Below are positions 49,333 to 58,402 of a stretch of 64,000 nt of DNA, piece after piece. Source of the DNA: Nocardioides exalbidus (lineage in GTDB: Bacteria; Actinomycetota; Actinomycetes; Propionibacteriales; Nocardioidaceae); NCBI RefSeq assembly GCF_900105585.1, contig NZ_FNRT01000002.1, forward strand, positions 2,418,001-2,482,000, in the 5' to 3' direction. Each line of letters opens with the position of its first letter. The first letter of the stretch is position 1. The notes under the pieces are model-generated. The model ran no database searches. It saw only the letters and a list, made by a program, of their open reading frames with translations, and had not been told where the DNA came from. Made by a program: the position numbers and the translations under genes.

Positions 49333-50383
49333 CCCCGTCGGCCGGTCGTTCGGCCGGCTCCCCGACGGACGCGACGTGCGGGTGGTCACGATCGGCCGGG
49401 CGCCGGGGCCGGTGGTCGAGGTCCTCACGCTGGGGGCGACGGTGCACCGGCTCGAGGTCACCGGCCGCGACGGCGTACGACGCAACGTCGTGCTGGGCCT
49501 CGCCGACGTGGACCAGAGGCTCGCGAGCAGCTCCTACATCGGTGGCACGATCGGTCGCTACGCCAACCGGATCGCCGCCGGGTCGTTCACGCTGGACGGC
49601 CGCGAGGTGCAGGTCCTCACGCACGAGCGCGGCAACAGCCTCCACGGCGGTCCGGACGGCTTCGACGTCCGGCTCTGGGAGGTGGTCGAGCAGGGTCCGG
49701 ACGAGGTGGTGCTGACCCTGACCAGCCCCGACGGCGACCAGGGGTTCCCCGGCGCGGTGACCGCGCGCGTCGACTACCGCGTCGTCGGCGACACGGTCGC
49801 CGTCACCATGGAGGCGACCACCGACGCGACCACGGTCGTCAACCTGACCAACCACGCCTACTTCAACCTCGCCGGTGAGGGCGCCGGCACGATCGAGGAC
49901 CACCTGCTCAGGGTCGAGGCCGACGAGTTCACGCCGATCGGTGCGACGGGCATCCCGCTGGGCGCCCACGCCCCGGTGGCGGGGACCGCCCTCGACCTCC
50001 GGGAGGCCGGCGAGATCGGCACGGCCCTCTCCTCCCGGCACCCGCAGGTGCTCCTCGTCGGAGGGATCGACCACAACTTCGTGGTGCGCGGGTCCGGTCT
50101 CCGACGCGCCGCCGTGCTGACCTCACCCGACGCCGCCACCGTCCTCGACCTGTGGAGCGACCAGCCCGGCCTGCAGGTCTACACGGGCAACGCCCTCGAC
50201 GGGACCCACCACTCCGCCGCCGGAGCCCGGCACCACAGCCGCGGGGGAGTGGCGCTCGAGCCCCAGCTGTTCCCGGACTCGCCGAACCGACCGGAGTGGC
50301 CCTCGGCGACGCTGCGGCCCGGCGAGACCTATCGCTCGAGCATCGAGTGGCGCTTCCGCACGTCCGACGGCGCCACCGGGTAG
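49319..50383 (+). CDS. galM: Aldose 1-epimerase (mutarotase)
   Basis: A 354-residue mutarotase interconverting alpha and beta anomers of aldoses. Family motifs are GRYANRIAAGSF, NSLHGGPDGFD (with the substrate His), NLTNHAYFNLAG with the catalytic His, GIDHNFV and the C-terminal Glu of GVALEPQLFPDSPN. The ATG at 49319 overlaps the aldo/keto reductase end. Likely equilibrates xylose anomers for XylA. Confidence 0.93.
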   Translation: MTAGDPVGRSFGRLPDGRDVRVVTIGRAPGPVVEVLTLGATVHRLEVTGRDGVRRNVVLGLADVDQRLASSSYIGGTIGRYANRIAAGSFTLDGREVQVLTHERGNSLHGGPDGFDVRLWEVVEQGPDEVVLTLTSPDGDQGFPGAVTARVDYRVVGDTVAVTMEATTDATTVVNLTNHAYFNLAGEGAGTIEDHLLRVEADEFTPIGATGIPLGAHAPVAGTALDLREAGEIGTALSSRHPQVLLVGGIDHNFVVRGSGLRRAAVLTSPDAATVLDLWSDQPGLQVYTGNALDGTHHSAAGARHHSRGGVALEPQLFPDSPNRPEWPSATLRPGETYRSSIEWRFRTSDGATG

Positions 50384-50415
50384 CCCGGCACCGCGGCGGG
50401 CGAAGGTCCCTCCGA

Positions 50416-50421
50416 TAGCCT
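50416..50421 (+). promoter_or_regulatory. Predicted -10 of leaderless lipoprotein-map operon
   Basis: TAGCCT followed by 7 nt and the ATG at 50429. Confidence 0.45.
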
Positions 50422-50428
50422 CGTCGCG

Positions 50429-51121
50429 ATGTTGCGCGCCCGACTCCTGACCCTCGTGCTCGTCGCCCTCGCACCCCTGCTGTCAGGGTGCACCGGCGGC
50501 GAGCCCACGGTGGCCCTCCTCGTCGCCGACGGCTCCGACCCCTCGTCCCGTGCGGTCGACGTCGAGCTCTTCACCCAGCGCGTCGAGGCGACGTGCGACC
50601 AGTGCCGCGTGGTGACCTACGACGCCGAGGGCGACGCCGCGACGCAGAAGAGCCAGGCCCGCCAGGCCGAGGCCACCTCGGCCGACGTCATCGTCGTGGT
50701 GCCGGTCGACCCCGACGACCTCGCGACCCTCACCGGTCGCGACGTCCCGGTGGTCGCGCTCGGGACCATGGTGCCCGGCTCCGACCGGTTCGTCGGCCTC
50801 GCCGGAGGCACCCTCCCGGACGTGTCCGGCTCCGACCTCGACACGGCCCGCGACCTCGTCCTCGGTGAGGAGGACACGATGACCTACGTCCCGACCGGCC
50901 CGATGAGCGAGCAGTCGGCCGACGTCGCGGTCGGGCTGCTCGCGGACACCCCGGTCGACGGTGGCGAGGAGGTCGACGGCGTCACCTCGTGGCTGTTCGA
51001 GGACCAGGAGCTCACCGTCGACTCGCTGACCTCCGTCCTCGTCGCGCAGGGCGTGCTCACCCTCGACGACCTGTGCAGCGGCGACACCGCGAAGGCGTGT
51101 GCGAGGCTGGGGCTGAAATGA
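50429..51121 (+). CDS. Lipoprotein resembling one lobe of a sugar-binding protein
   Basis: A 230-residue predicted lipoprotein (LVLVALAPLLSGC lipobox). The mature part resembles type I periplasmic sugar-binding proteins: VALLVADGSDPSSRAVD, a Cys pair ATCDQCRV, EATSADVIVVVPVDPDDLATL and a C-terminal VDSLTSVLVAQGVLTLDDLC segment with LCSGDTAKAC. It is about 100 residues shorter than a full binding protein, so part of a lobe is missing. Translationally coupled to the methionine aminopeptidase gene (ATGA). Confidence 0.78.
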   Translation: MLRARLLTLVLVALAPLLSGCTGGEPTVALLVADGSDPSSRAVDVELFTQRVEATCDQCRVVTYDAEGDAATQKSQARQAEATSADVIVVVPVDPDDLATLTGRDVPVVALGTMVPGSDRFVGLAGGTLPDVSGSDLDTARDLVLGEEDTMTYVPTGPMSEQSADVAVGLLADTPVDGGEEVDGVTSWLFEDQELTVDSLTSVLVAQGVLTLDDLCSGDTAKACARLGLK

Positions 51122-51888
51122 TCGAGATCCTCACTCCCGCCCAGGTGGACAAGGCCCGCCGCACCGGCGCCCTGGTCGGCACCATCCTCCAGACGCTCAA
51201 GGACCGCAGCACGGTCGGCACCAACCTGCTCGAGCTCGACCAGTGGACCGCGGACATGATCCGCGACGCCGGCGCCGAGTCATGCTACGTCGACTACGCG
51301 CCGTCCTTCGGCCGCGGTCCCTTCGGCCACTACGTCTGCACCGCGGTCAACGACGCGGTCCTCCACGGCCGCCCCCGGGACCAGGTGCTCAGGGACGGCG
51401 ACCTGCTCACCCTCGACCTCGCGGTCCGGCTCGACGGCATCGCCGCCGACTCCGCGATCAGCTTCGTGGTGGGGGAGAGCCGGCCTGCGGGCAGCGTCGA
51501 GCTGATCGAGGTCACCCAGACCGCCCTGGCCGCGGCCATCGACGCGGCCGGGCCGGGCCGGCGCATCGGCGACATCTCCCACGCCATCGGCTCGGTGATG
51601 AGCGGTGCCGGCTACCCGATCAACATGCAGTTCGGCGGGCACGGCATCGGCTCGACGATGCACCAGGACCCGCACGTCTCCAACGACGGCCGCGCCGGCC
51701 GGGGCTACCAGCTCCGCCCCGGCCTGCTGCTCGCGCTCGAGCCGTGGGTCATGGCCGACACCGACGAGCTCGTCACCGACGAGGACGGGTGGACCCTGCG
51801 CAGCGCCACGGGGTGCCTGACCGCCCACAGCGAGCACACCGTCGCGATCACCGAGGACGGCGTGGAGGTCCTGACCCTGCCCGCCTGA
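51118..51888 (+). CDS. map: Methionine aminopeptidase, type I
   Basis: A 256-residue metalloenzyme removing N-terminal Met. The substrate His is in CTAVNDAVLHG; the five metal ligands are present (Asp in LTLDLA, Asp in AADSAI, His in GGHGIGSTMH, Glu in LALEPW, Glu in AHSEHTV). It is not in the usual ribosomal-protein/adk context, so it may be a second, non-housekeeping copy. ATG overlaps the upstream lipoprotein stop. It converges with the MMPL gene. Confidence 0.93.
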   Translation: MIEILTPAQVDKARRTGALVGTILQTLKDRSTVGTNLLELDQWTADMIRDAGAESCYVDYAPSFGRGPFGHYVCTAVNDAVLHGRPRDQVLRDGDLLTLDLAVRLDGIAADSAISFVVGESRPAGSVELIEVTQTALAAAIDAAGPGRRIGDISHAIGSVMSGAGYPINMQFGGHGIGSTMHQDPHVSNDGRAGRGYQLRPGLLLALEPWVMADTDELVTDEDGWTLRSATGCLTAHSEHTVAITEDGVEVLTLPA

Positions 51889-51894
51889 GGCAGG

Positions 51895-54075
51895 TCAGTG
51901 CACGGTCTCCATCGGAGCCTCGACCTCCGCCTCGGTCAGCGGCACGTCGGCGCTGTCGAGCTTGCTCGGCCACCAGATCTTGCCGCCCAGGTCGAGGTTC
52001 AGCGCGGTCACCAGCACCGAGCGCACGACGATCGTGTCGAGCATGACGCCCAGGGCGACGGCGACGCCGAGCTCGGCGAGGAACACCAGCGGCAGCGACC
52101 CGAGGACCAGGAACGTCGCCGCCAGCACGATGCCGGCCGAGGTGATCACGCCGCCGGTCGAGGCCAGCGCGATCAGCGAGCCCCGGCGGGTGCCGTAGGT
52201 CGCGGTCTCCTCGCGGACCCGGGTCATCAGGAAGATGTTGTAGTCGATGCCGAGGGCCACCAGGAACACGAAGGCGAACAGCGGGAAGCCCGGGTCGGAC
52301 CCGGCGAAACCGAAGACGTACTCGAAGAGCAGGGCCGAGATGCCCAGGGCGGCGCCGAACGACAGCACCACGGTGGCCATCAGGATCAGTGGCGCGACCA
52401 CGGCCCGCAGCAGGCCGATGAGGATGAGCAGCACCACCGCGAGCACCAGCGGCATGATCACCCGGCTGTCGCGGTCGGAGGCGATCTTGGTGTCGACGTA
52501 GAACGCCGACCCGCCGCCCACGAGCGCATCGGCACCGTCGACCGCGTGTGCCGCGTCGCGCGAGGCCTCCACGATGCCGGTCGCGGCGGGGGAGGACACG
52601 TCGGCGTCGATGGTCGCCTCGAACCAGGACCGGCCGTCGGCGAGCGGCTGCACCTCGCCCGGGGAGCTCAGGCCCTCGATGCCCTCCAGCGCCGAGACCA
52701 CGTCGGCCGCGGCGTCGGTGTCGGTGACGACCTGCAGGGTGTTGGAGTTGTCGGAGAGGTCGTGCTCGGTGAGCAGCTTCTGCCCCTTGATGGAGTCGAA
52801 CTCCTTCGTGTAGCTCTCCTCGGTCGAGAGGCCCGACGTGTCGAGCCGGAACAGGCCCAGGCAGGCGAGCAGGAGCAGGCCGGTCGTCGCCAGCCACACC
52901 CGGCGCGGGCGGTGGCTGATCGACCGGCCGACCTTCGCCCAGAGCCCGGTGGAGGTCGGCTCGACGCTCCGGAAGGTGGGGCGCTTGGGCCAGAAGACCC
53001 AGCGACCGCAGATCACGAGCAGGGCGGGGAGCAGCGTGATCATCACGAGCATCGTGACGGTGACGCCGATCGCGGCCACCGGGCCGAGGCCGGCGGTCGA
53101 GTTGAGCTCGGCGAACGACAGGCACAGCATGCCGACGGCGACGGTCGCGGCGCTGGCGAAGATCGCGGGCGCGGCGCGGTGGAGCGCGAAGGCCATCGCC
53201 TCGTGGCGGTCCTCGTGGCGGCGCAGCTCCTCGCGATACCTGGCGACGAGCAGCAGGGCGTAGTCGGTGCCGGCGCCGATGACCAGGATGCTGAGGATCG
53301 CCTGGCTCTGGCCGTTGACGGTGAGGTCGGCGTACTTCGCGAGCAGGTAGACCAGCCCGGTCGCGATCAGGTTGGCGACCACGGCGCACAGGATCGGGAG
53401 CAACCACAGGATCGGGCTGCGGTAGGTGAACAGCAGGATCACGATCACGACGCCGAGCGTCGCGAAGATCAGGTTGGTGTCGATGCCCTCGAAGGCCTCG
53501 GCGGAGTCAGCAGCCTGCCCCCCGTAGCCCGCGAGGTGCACCTCGCCGCCGTCGATCTTCGCGATGTCGCGGATCTCGTCGGCCGCCGCGGGGATGGCGT
53601 TCCAGCCGTCGGCGCCGAAGTTGAGCACGAAGTAGAGGTAGGCGACCTGGCCGTCGTCGGAGACGAGCGTCGGGACGGGTGCTCCCTGGGCGGCGGCCGC
53701 CTCGGCCGCTGCCGGCGTGAGCACGCCCTGGTCGGTGACGCCCTCCAGGTCGGCGATCTCGGCACCGTCGTCCTCCATCGCCGCGAGGTCGGCGTCGGTG
53801 AGGCCGCCGTCGCGGTGGTAGACCACCAGTGTCGGGATGTCGTTGGGGTCGACCGAGGCGGAGAGCTCCTCGAGCACCTTCGTCGACTCGGCCGACCCGG
53901 GCAGCCACGACGACGCCTCGTTGTTCTGGACGTCGGCCAGCTTGGCCGAGAAGACGCCCATGAACCCGGTGATGACGACGACCGCCACCAGCACGAGCCA
54001 CTTGGTGACGCGCCCGGTCAGGGATCCCGCGATCTGTCGGTGCATGTCGTCCAGTGGAGCAGCCGGCACGGACAC
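51895..54075 (-). CDS. MMPL/RND-family transporter
   Basis: A 726-residue protein with 12 predicted TM helices in two repeats. Each repeat has a large outer loop after TM1/TM7, and each carries a proton-relay motif, GAGTDYALLLVARYREE and ALGIDYNIFLMTRVREE. The family exports lipids or hydrophobic small molecules with the proton-motive force; the cargo here is unknown. The GTG at 54075 is used; an ATG at 54045 is also possible. It stands alone, convergent with map. Confidence 0.9.
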   Translation of the reverse strand: MSVPAAPLDDMHRQIAGSLTGRVTKWLVLVAVVVITGFMGVFSAKLADVQNNEASSWLPGSAESTKVLEELSASVDPNDIPTLVVYHRDGGLTDADLAAMEDDGAEIADLEGVTDQGVLTPAAAEAAAAQGAPVPTLVSDDGQVAYLYFVLNFGADGWNAIPAAADEIRDIAKIDGGEVHLAGYGGQAADSAEAFEGIDTNLIFATLGVVIVILLFTYRSPILWLLPILCAVVANLIATGLVYLLAKYADLTVNGQSQAILSILVIGAGTDYALLLVARYREELRRHEDRHEAMAFALHRAAPAIFASAATVAVGMLCLSFAELNSTAGLGPVAAIGVTVTMLVMITLLPALLVICGRWVFWPKRPTFRSVEPTSTGLWAKVGRSISHRPRRVWLATTGLLLLACLGLFRLDTSGLSTEESYTKEFDSIKGQKLLTEHDLSDNSNTLQVVTDTDAAADVVSALEGIEGLSSPGEVQPLADGRSWFEATIDADVSSPAATGIVEASRDAAHAVDGADALVGGGSAFYVDTKIASDRDSRVIMPLVLAVVLLILIGLLRAVVAPLILMATVVLSFGAALGISALLFEYVFGFAGSDPGFPLFAFVFLVALGIDYNIFLMTRVREETATYGTRRGSLIALASTGGVITSAGIVLAATFLVLGSLPLVFLAELGVAVALGVMLDTIVVRSVLVTALNLDLGGKIWWPSKLDSADVPLTEAEVEAPMETVH

Positions 54076-54120
54076 CGTGCATCGGTGATTCCCCCGAGGT
54101 CTAGACCGGGGCCGCCCCGG

Positions 54121-55191
54121 CTACCGCGTCTGGAGCTGGAACGGCGACCGCACGTCGGTCCCGGTGCGCGGGGCGACGGCGTACTCCATCGAACCGTCGA
54201 CGCCGAGCCGCACGACCGCCCACTGGCCCTGCCCGCCACGGCCCCTCTGGAAGGTCACCACGAGCACGTGCGCGGCGTCCTCCCAGACCTGCTCGAAGTA
54301 CGTCGCCGAGCGGGCGTTGCCGGTGAACGAGTGCACCACGGCGCCGTCCTTCGTCGCCAGGACGTCGAGCTCCAGCGGGCCGAAGCCGTCCGCGTAGGCC
54401 GGGGTCCCGATGACGTGTCGGTTGTCGGTGGAGATGCCGGAGAGCTGGTTGTCGCAGGTGCGCCAGCGCACCTTCCAGCTGCGCAGCATCACGCTGCACG
54501 AGCCCATGTCGGAGAGCGAGGTGATGCCGCCGAGCCAGCGGTCGCGGCCCGTCGTGGTCGTCTGCACCTTCGGCGCCGTGTCGACGATGCCGTGCGAGGA
54601 GGTGAACCAGCTGCCGGAGCGGCCCGCGGCGGTGCCGTTGACGTAGATCGTGCAGCCGTTGCCCTCGTCGCCCTCCTTGCAGCTCTCGCCGACGAGCGCG
54701 ACGGCCCGCCCCTTCCCCGGGACCGGGACCGGGACCGGGTTGAAGCGCAGGACCCGGTCGCCCTCGTCGTCGATCGACCAGACCTTGCCGCCGCGGCCGG
54801 AGAACGCCACCGCACGGCCCTCGGCGGAGACGGCGAGGCCGTAGCCGGTCTTCCACGTGCGGCGTCCCGGGGTGCCGTCGGAGCCGACGAAGTAGGTCGT
54901 CGGTGGCCGGCTGCCGGCGGTCTGGATCACGTAGCCCGAGCCCATAGGCGCGAGCTCGCTGATGCTGTTGGGGACCGGTGTGGTGGTGCCACCCACTCCG
55001 TGGACCACGGTCCGCCCGGATCGACGCTCGGCCCACGCGATGGCCGGCGGTGCGCCCTGCTCGAGGTGGCGCACGTCGAGCACCGTGCTGGACGCCCGGT
55101 CGTCCGAGGCAGCGGTCGCGGCGCCCGAGGCCGCCGGGACCAGGCCCGCCGCGAGGGCGAGCATCGTGGCGCAGATCAGGGAGGTCTTCAT
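54121..55191 (-). CDS. Secreted protein with propeller-like repeats
   Basis: A 356-residue exported protein with a Sec signal peptide (TSLICATMLALAAGLVPAASGA). The mature part has repeats like a beta-propeller (GYGLAVSAEGRAVAFSGRGG, GYVIQTAGS, TYFEQVWEDAAHVLVVTFQ) and several Cys (ESCKEG, GNGCTIY, GSCSV, RTCDNQ), suggesting disulfides. Family unknown. Its overall style is similar to the outer domain of the protein at 8448-9680. The ATG overlaps the GDPD stop (ATGA): last gene of the fadD operon. Confidence 0.8.
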   Translation of the reverse strand: MKTSLICATMLALAAGLVPAASGAATAASDDRASSTVLDVRHLEQGAPPAIAWAERRSGRTVVHGVGGTTTPVPNSISELAPMGSGYVIQTAGSRPPTTYFVGSDGTPGRRTWKTGYGLAVSAEGRAVAFSGRGGKVWSIDDEGDRVLRFNPVPVPVPGKGRAVALVGESCKEGDEGNGCTIYVNGTAAGRSGSWFTSSHGIVDTAPKVQTTTTGRDRWLGGITSLSDMGSCSVMLRSWKVRWRTCDNQLSGISTDNRHVIGTPAYADGFGPLELDVLATKDGAVVHSFTGNARSATYFEQVWEDAAHVLVVTFQRGRGGQGQWAVVRLGVDGSMEYAVAPRTGTDVRSPFQLQTR

Positions 55192-56072
55192 GACAGGGAG
55201 ACGCCTCTCGCAGGGTGATTGTTGCCGGGGAACGCCGGCGGGACGTCGCTGCCCTCGTCGGCGAGCACGTCGCGCAGCCGCTCGGGACGGTTCGTGATGA
55301 GCCCGTCGACCCCGATCCGCACGAAGTGGCGCATGGTGGGCTCGTCGTCGACGACGTAGGGGATCACGCGCATGCCCGCCGCGTGCGCCTCGTCGACGAG
55401 CGCCTGCGTCGTGAAGGGGGTGTACGCCGGGTCGTCGACGCCGCTGGCGTAGGGCGAGCCGTGGACGGGCGAGATCGCCGTGAACCCCTGCGCCGCGGCC
55501 GTGCGGACGAAGTCGGGGTCGACGACGAGCCCGTCGAACCACGGTGACGGCCCCTCGGCGGCGGGCCGGAGGTAGCGGGGCGAGACGAGCAGGTTGCGCT
55601 CCAGCGCCGGCTCCGCGGCGTGGACGAGCCCCAGCACGCCCCAGTCGAAGCACTGGATGCTGGTGCGCCCGACCATGCGGTCGATCCGCAGCGCGGCGAC
55701 GACCTTCTCGACGAACTCCTCGCGCGTCGTGAGCTGCGCGGCGTCGAGGGCGTCGTACTTGATCTCGAGGTTGACCCGCACCGGGTCGGCGCCGCGCTCG
55801 CGGAGGAGTGCGGCGACCTGGCGCAGGAGCGGCATCGTCGGCGGCAGGTCGCCGCGGGTGAGCTCGCGGATCCGGTGCGCGTCGGCCAGACCGCCGCGGA
55901 CGGTCGGGTCGTGCGAGACGACGACGTCGTCCTGCGCGGTGAGGTGGACGTCGAGCTCGAGGGTGCTGACGCCCAGCGCGAGGGCGCGACCGAACGCCTC
56001 GAGCGTGTTCTCGGGCCAGAGGCCCGCTCCGCCGCGGTGCGCCTGGAGGTCGAAGGGTCGGTCGGGGCTCAC
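55188..56072 (-). CDS. glpQ: Glycerophosphodiester phosphodiesterase
   Basis: A 294-residue GDPD TIM-barrel enzyme hydrolysing glycerophosphodiesters to glycerol 3-phosphate. Motifs: AHRGGAGLWPENTLEAF, the metal-binding STLELDVHLTAQDDVVVSHDP, VNLEIKYD and the C-terminal GVDGLITNRPERL. No signal peptide, so cytoplasmic. The GTG overlaps the fadD stop (GTGA). Its product could feed GlpD encoded at 30 kb. Confidence 0.93.
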   Translation of the reverse strand: MSPDRPFDLQAHRGGAGLWPENTLEAFGRALALGVSTLELDVHLTAQDDVVVSHDPTVRGGLADAHRIRELTRGDLPPTMPLLRQVAALLRERGADPVRVNLEIKYDALDAAQLTTREEFVEKVVAALRIDRMVGRTSIQCFDWGVLGLVHAAEPALERNLLVSPRYLRPAAEGPSPWFDGLVVDPDFVRTAAAQGFTAISPVHGSPYASGVDDPAYTPFTTQALVDEAHAAGMRVIPYVVDDEPTMRHFVRIGVDGLITNRPERLRDVLADEGSDVPPAFPGNNHPARGVSLS

Positions 56073-57946
56073 CCGTACAGTCTGTCGACCACGTCGGCGT
56101 ACTTCGTGCGCACGACGCGCCGCTTCAGCTTGAGCGTCGGGGTGAGCTCCTCGGACTCGGCGGTCCACTCGTCGGCCAGCAGCTCCCACGCCTTGACCTG
56201 CTCGGGTCGCGAGAGCCGCTCGTTGGCAGCGTCGACGGCCGCCTGCACCATCGCGCGGATCGGCTCCTTCGTGGAGAGGTCGGCGAGGTCGAGGTAGTCC
56301 ACCCCGCGCTCCAGGCCCATCCGGGCTGCCACCAGCGGGGCGATCTCGCCGTCGAGGGTGAGGATCGCGACGACGTAGGCGCGGTCGTCGCCGAGTGCCA
56401 TCGCGTGGCCGATGAGCGGCGACTCCTTGAGGTAGTTCTCGATGTTGGAGGGCGCGATGTTCTTGCCCGCCGAGGTGATGATCAGCTCCTTCTTGCGGTC
56501 GACCACGGAGTAGAAGCCGTCGTCGTCGACGGTGCCGATGTCACCGGTGTGGATCCACCCGTCGGCGTCGATGAGGTTGCGGGTGGCCGACTCCTGCCGG
56601 TGGTAGCCGGGCGTGTTGACCGGGCCGCGGGTGACGATCTCGCCGTCCTCGGCGAGGCGGACCTCGATGCCGGGGTTGGGCACGCCGACGGTGCCGAGCT
56701 TGAAGTGGTCGGGGCCGTTGGAGGTGAAGGCTCCGGTCGTCTCGGTCATGCCGTAGACGTCGTAGACCCTCAGGCCGAGGCCGCCCATGAACTTCGCGAC
56801 CTCCAGCGGCATCGGTGCCGCGGCGCTCGCCGCCCACGTCACCTGGTCGAGGCCGAGCAGCAGCCGCAGGAAGCCGAGGATCGCCTCGTCGGCCTTCGCG
56901 TAGGCCTCCTCGACCTCGGGCGTCATCGTGGCGCCGTACTGCTGCGCCTCCGTCCAGGCCAGGCCCGCCGCCATGGCGTTGCGGACCATCTCCTGGTTGG
57001 CCGGGTCGGGGTCCTCGGCGAGCTTGGCGGAGATGCCGGTCTTGATCTTCTCCCAGACGCGCGGGACGCCGAAGAACGCGGTCGGGTGGACCTCGCCGAG
57101 CGCGCCCAGGAGTCCGGCCGGGTCGGGGATCGCGTGGACGTGGCTGCCGAGGAAGGGAGGGGAGTACGTCGCCAGGACGCGCTCGGCGATGTGCGCGAGG
57201 GGGAGGTAGCTGATCGAGCGCTGCGGGCCGACCAGGCCGGCGTTGTCGAGGGTGGAGACGGCCTCGAACATCACGTTGTGGTGGGTGAGCACGACGCCCT
57301 TGGGGTTGCCGGTCGTGCCGGAGGTGTAGAGGTAGGTCGCCGGGAGGTCGGGGGTGATCCGCTCCATCCGTGCCTCGACGCCGCTGGTGTCGCCACCGCG
57401 GGCCAGGAGGCCGTCCCACGTCATCGCGCGGGGGTCGTCGACCCGGTCCACGTCGGCCAGCATCACGACGTGGCGGATCGAGTCGACCTCCGCGAGCGCG
57501 CGCTCCCAGCGCTGGTAGCGGTCGTGGTCCTCGAGCACGACGACGACGGGACGTGACTCGGAGGCGATGAAGGCGACCTGCTCCTGGGCCAGGGTGTTGT
57601 AGATGGACATCGGGATCGCGGCCGCGGCCATCGCGCCGTAGTCGGCCAGCGTGTGCGCCGTCCGGTTGGCGGCCATGATCGCGACCGGGTCACCCCGCTC
57701 GACGCCGAGGTCGATCAGCGCGGCCGCCACCCGCTGGGTCAGCTCCCACGTCTCGGCCCACGTGATCGTCGACCACGTCTCGCCCTCGGGCACGTCGAAG
57801 CGGTCGGAGAAGGCCGGGCTGTCGCCGTGCTTGTCGGCCGCCGCGCGCACCTGCGCCGGCATGTGCAGCCCGAGGATGCGCGCCTCGTACTGCTCGCGGA
57901 CGGCCGCGACATCCGGGTGGATCTCCGTCGAGCTCTCAGTGGTCAT
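56069..57946 (-). CDS. fadD: Long-chain fatty-acid-CoA ligase (AMP-forming)
   Basis: A 625-residue ANL-superfamily ligase of the FadD15 type, activating long-chain fatty acids as acyl-CoA. The P-loop-like motif is TYLYTSGTTGNPKGV; YGMTETTG and GWIHTGDIG are the A5/A7-type motifs, and DRKKELIITSAGKNIAPSN precedes the hinge. Near the end LKLKRRVVRTKYADVVDRLY is typical of the long-chain group. GAGGAG precedes the ATG. First gene of fadD-GDPD-secreted protein, suggesting lipid turnover. Confidence 0.94.
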   Translation of the reverse strand: MTTESSTEIHPDVAAVREQYEARILGLHMPAQVRAAADKHGDSPAFSDRFDVPEGETWSTITWAETWELTQRVAAALIDLGVERGDPVAIMAANRTAHTLADYGAMAAAAIPMSIYNTLAQEQVAFIASESRPVVVVLEDHDRYQRWERALAEVDSIRHVVMLADVDRVDDPRAMTWDGLLARGGDTSGVEARMERITPDLPATYLYTSGTTGNPKGVVLTHHNVMFEAVSTLDNAGLVGPQRSISYLPLAHIAERVLATYSPPFLGSHVHAIPDPAGLLGALGEVHPTAFFGVPRVWEKIKTGISAKLAEDPDPANQEMVRNAMAAGLAWTEAQQYGATMTPEVEEAYAKADEAILGFLRLLLGLDQVTWAASAAAPMPLEVAKFMGGLGLRVYDVYGMTETTGAFTSNGPDHFKLGTVGVPNPGIEVRLAEDGEIVTRGPVNTPGYHRQESATRNLIDADGWIHTGDIGTVDDDGFYSVVDRKKELIITSAGKNIAPSNIENYLKESPLIGHAMALGDDRAYVVAILTLDGEIAPLVAARMGLERGVDYLDLADLSTKEPIRAMVQAAVDAANERLSRPEQVKAWELLADEWTAESEELTPTLKLKRRVVRTKYADVVDRLYG

Positions 57947-57957
57947 GGCCGACTCCT

Positions 57958-57992
57958 CGATGTGGCGGGGGTCACATCATGGCGCCACATCG
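57958..57992. promoter_or_regulatory. Inverted repeat upstream of fadD
   Basis: Perfect 10-bp arms CGATGTGGCG and CGCCACATCG, 15-nt spacer, ending 12 nt before the fadD ATG. An operator or a 5'-leader hairpin near the ribosome binding site. Confidence 0.5.
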
Positions 57993-58066
57993 CACGGACG
58001 GCTAGCCATGGCTGGGGTTGAATGGACCGGCTGCCGGATCGTCCCGGCCGCTGACCAGGAGGCGAC

Positions 58067-58402
58067 ATGGTGGCGAGCCGCTCGGCCCGCGAGAGGAAGG
58101 CCGCCGTCCAGGCAGGACCACTCGCGCGGGTGAAGATCGACCTCGACGGCGAGCAGCAGTTCCTCTACCGCATCAGCTGCACGACGTGCACCGCCCGCGG
58201 CCACCGCGCCTGGTCGACCCACCGGGCCGGCGCCGACAACGGGTTCATGGCCGCGATGGACCGCTGGATCTTCCACCTCGTCGAGAAGCACCCGGGCGAG
58301 GACGCGCCGTGCCTGGCGTTCCTGCCCGAGGCGCAGCAGCGCCTGCACGATCGGCGCGAGGGAGCCCCGGCCGACGGCCCACGTCAGCCCGGGAGCTCGT
58401 AG
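58067..58402 (+). CDS. Small basic protein of unknown function
   Basis: A 111-residue protein with AGGAGG before the ATG. The sequence has CTTCTARGHRAW, a third Cys (APCLAF) and an acidic C-terminal helix (MDRWIFHLVEKHPGED). No family recognised; the Cys pair could bind a metal. The last 19 nt overlap the end of the convergent DUF3224 gene. Confidence 0.68.
   Translation: MVASRSARERKAAVQAGPLARVKIDLDGEQQFLYRISCTTCTARGHRAWSTHRAGADNGFMAAMDRWIFHLVEKHPGEDAPCLAFLPEAQQRLHDRREGAPADGPRQPGSS

Noticed and set aside
51898..55218. A 1106-residue plus-strand open frame across the MMPL and neighbouring genes
   Set aside because: It is antisense to three well-supported genes, has the Arg/Gly/Ala/His-rich composition of a high-GC shadow and shows no domain.
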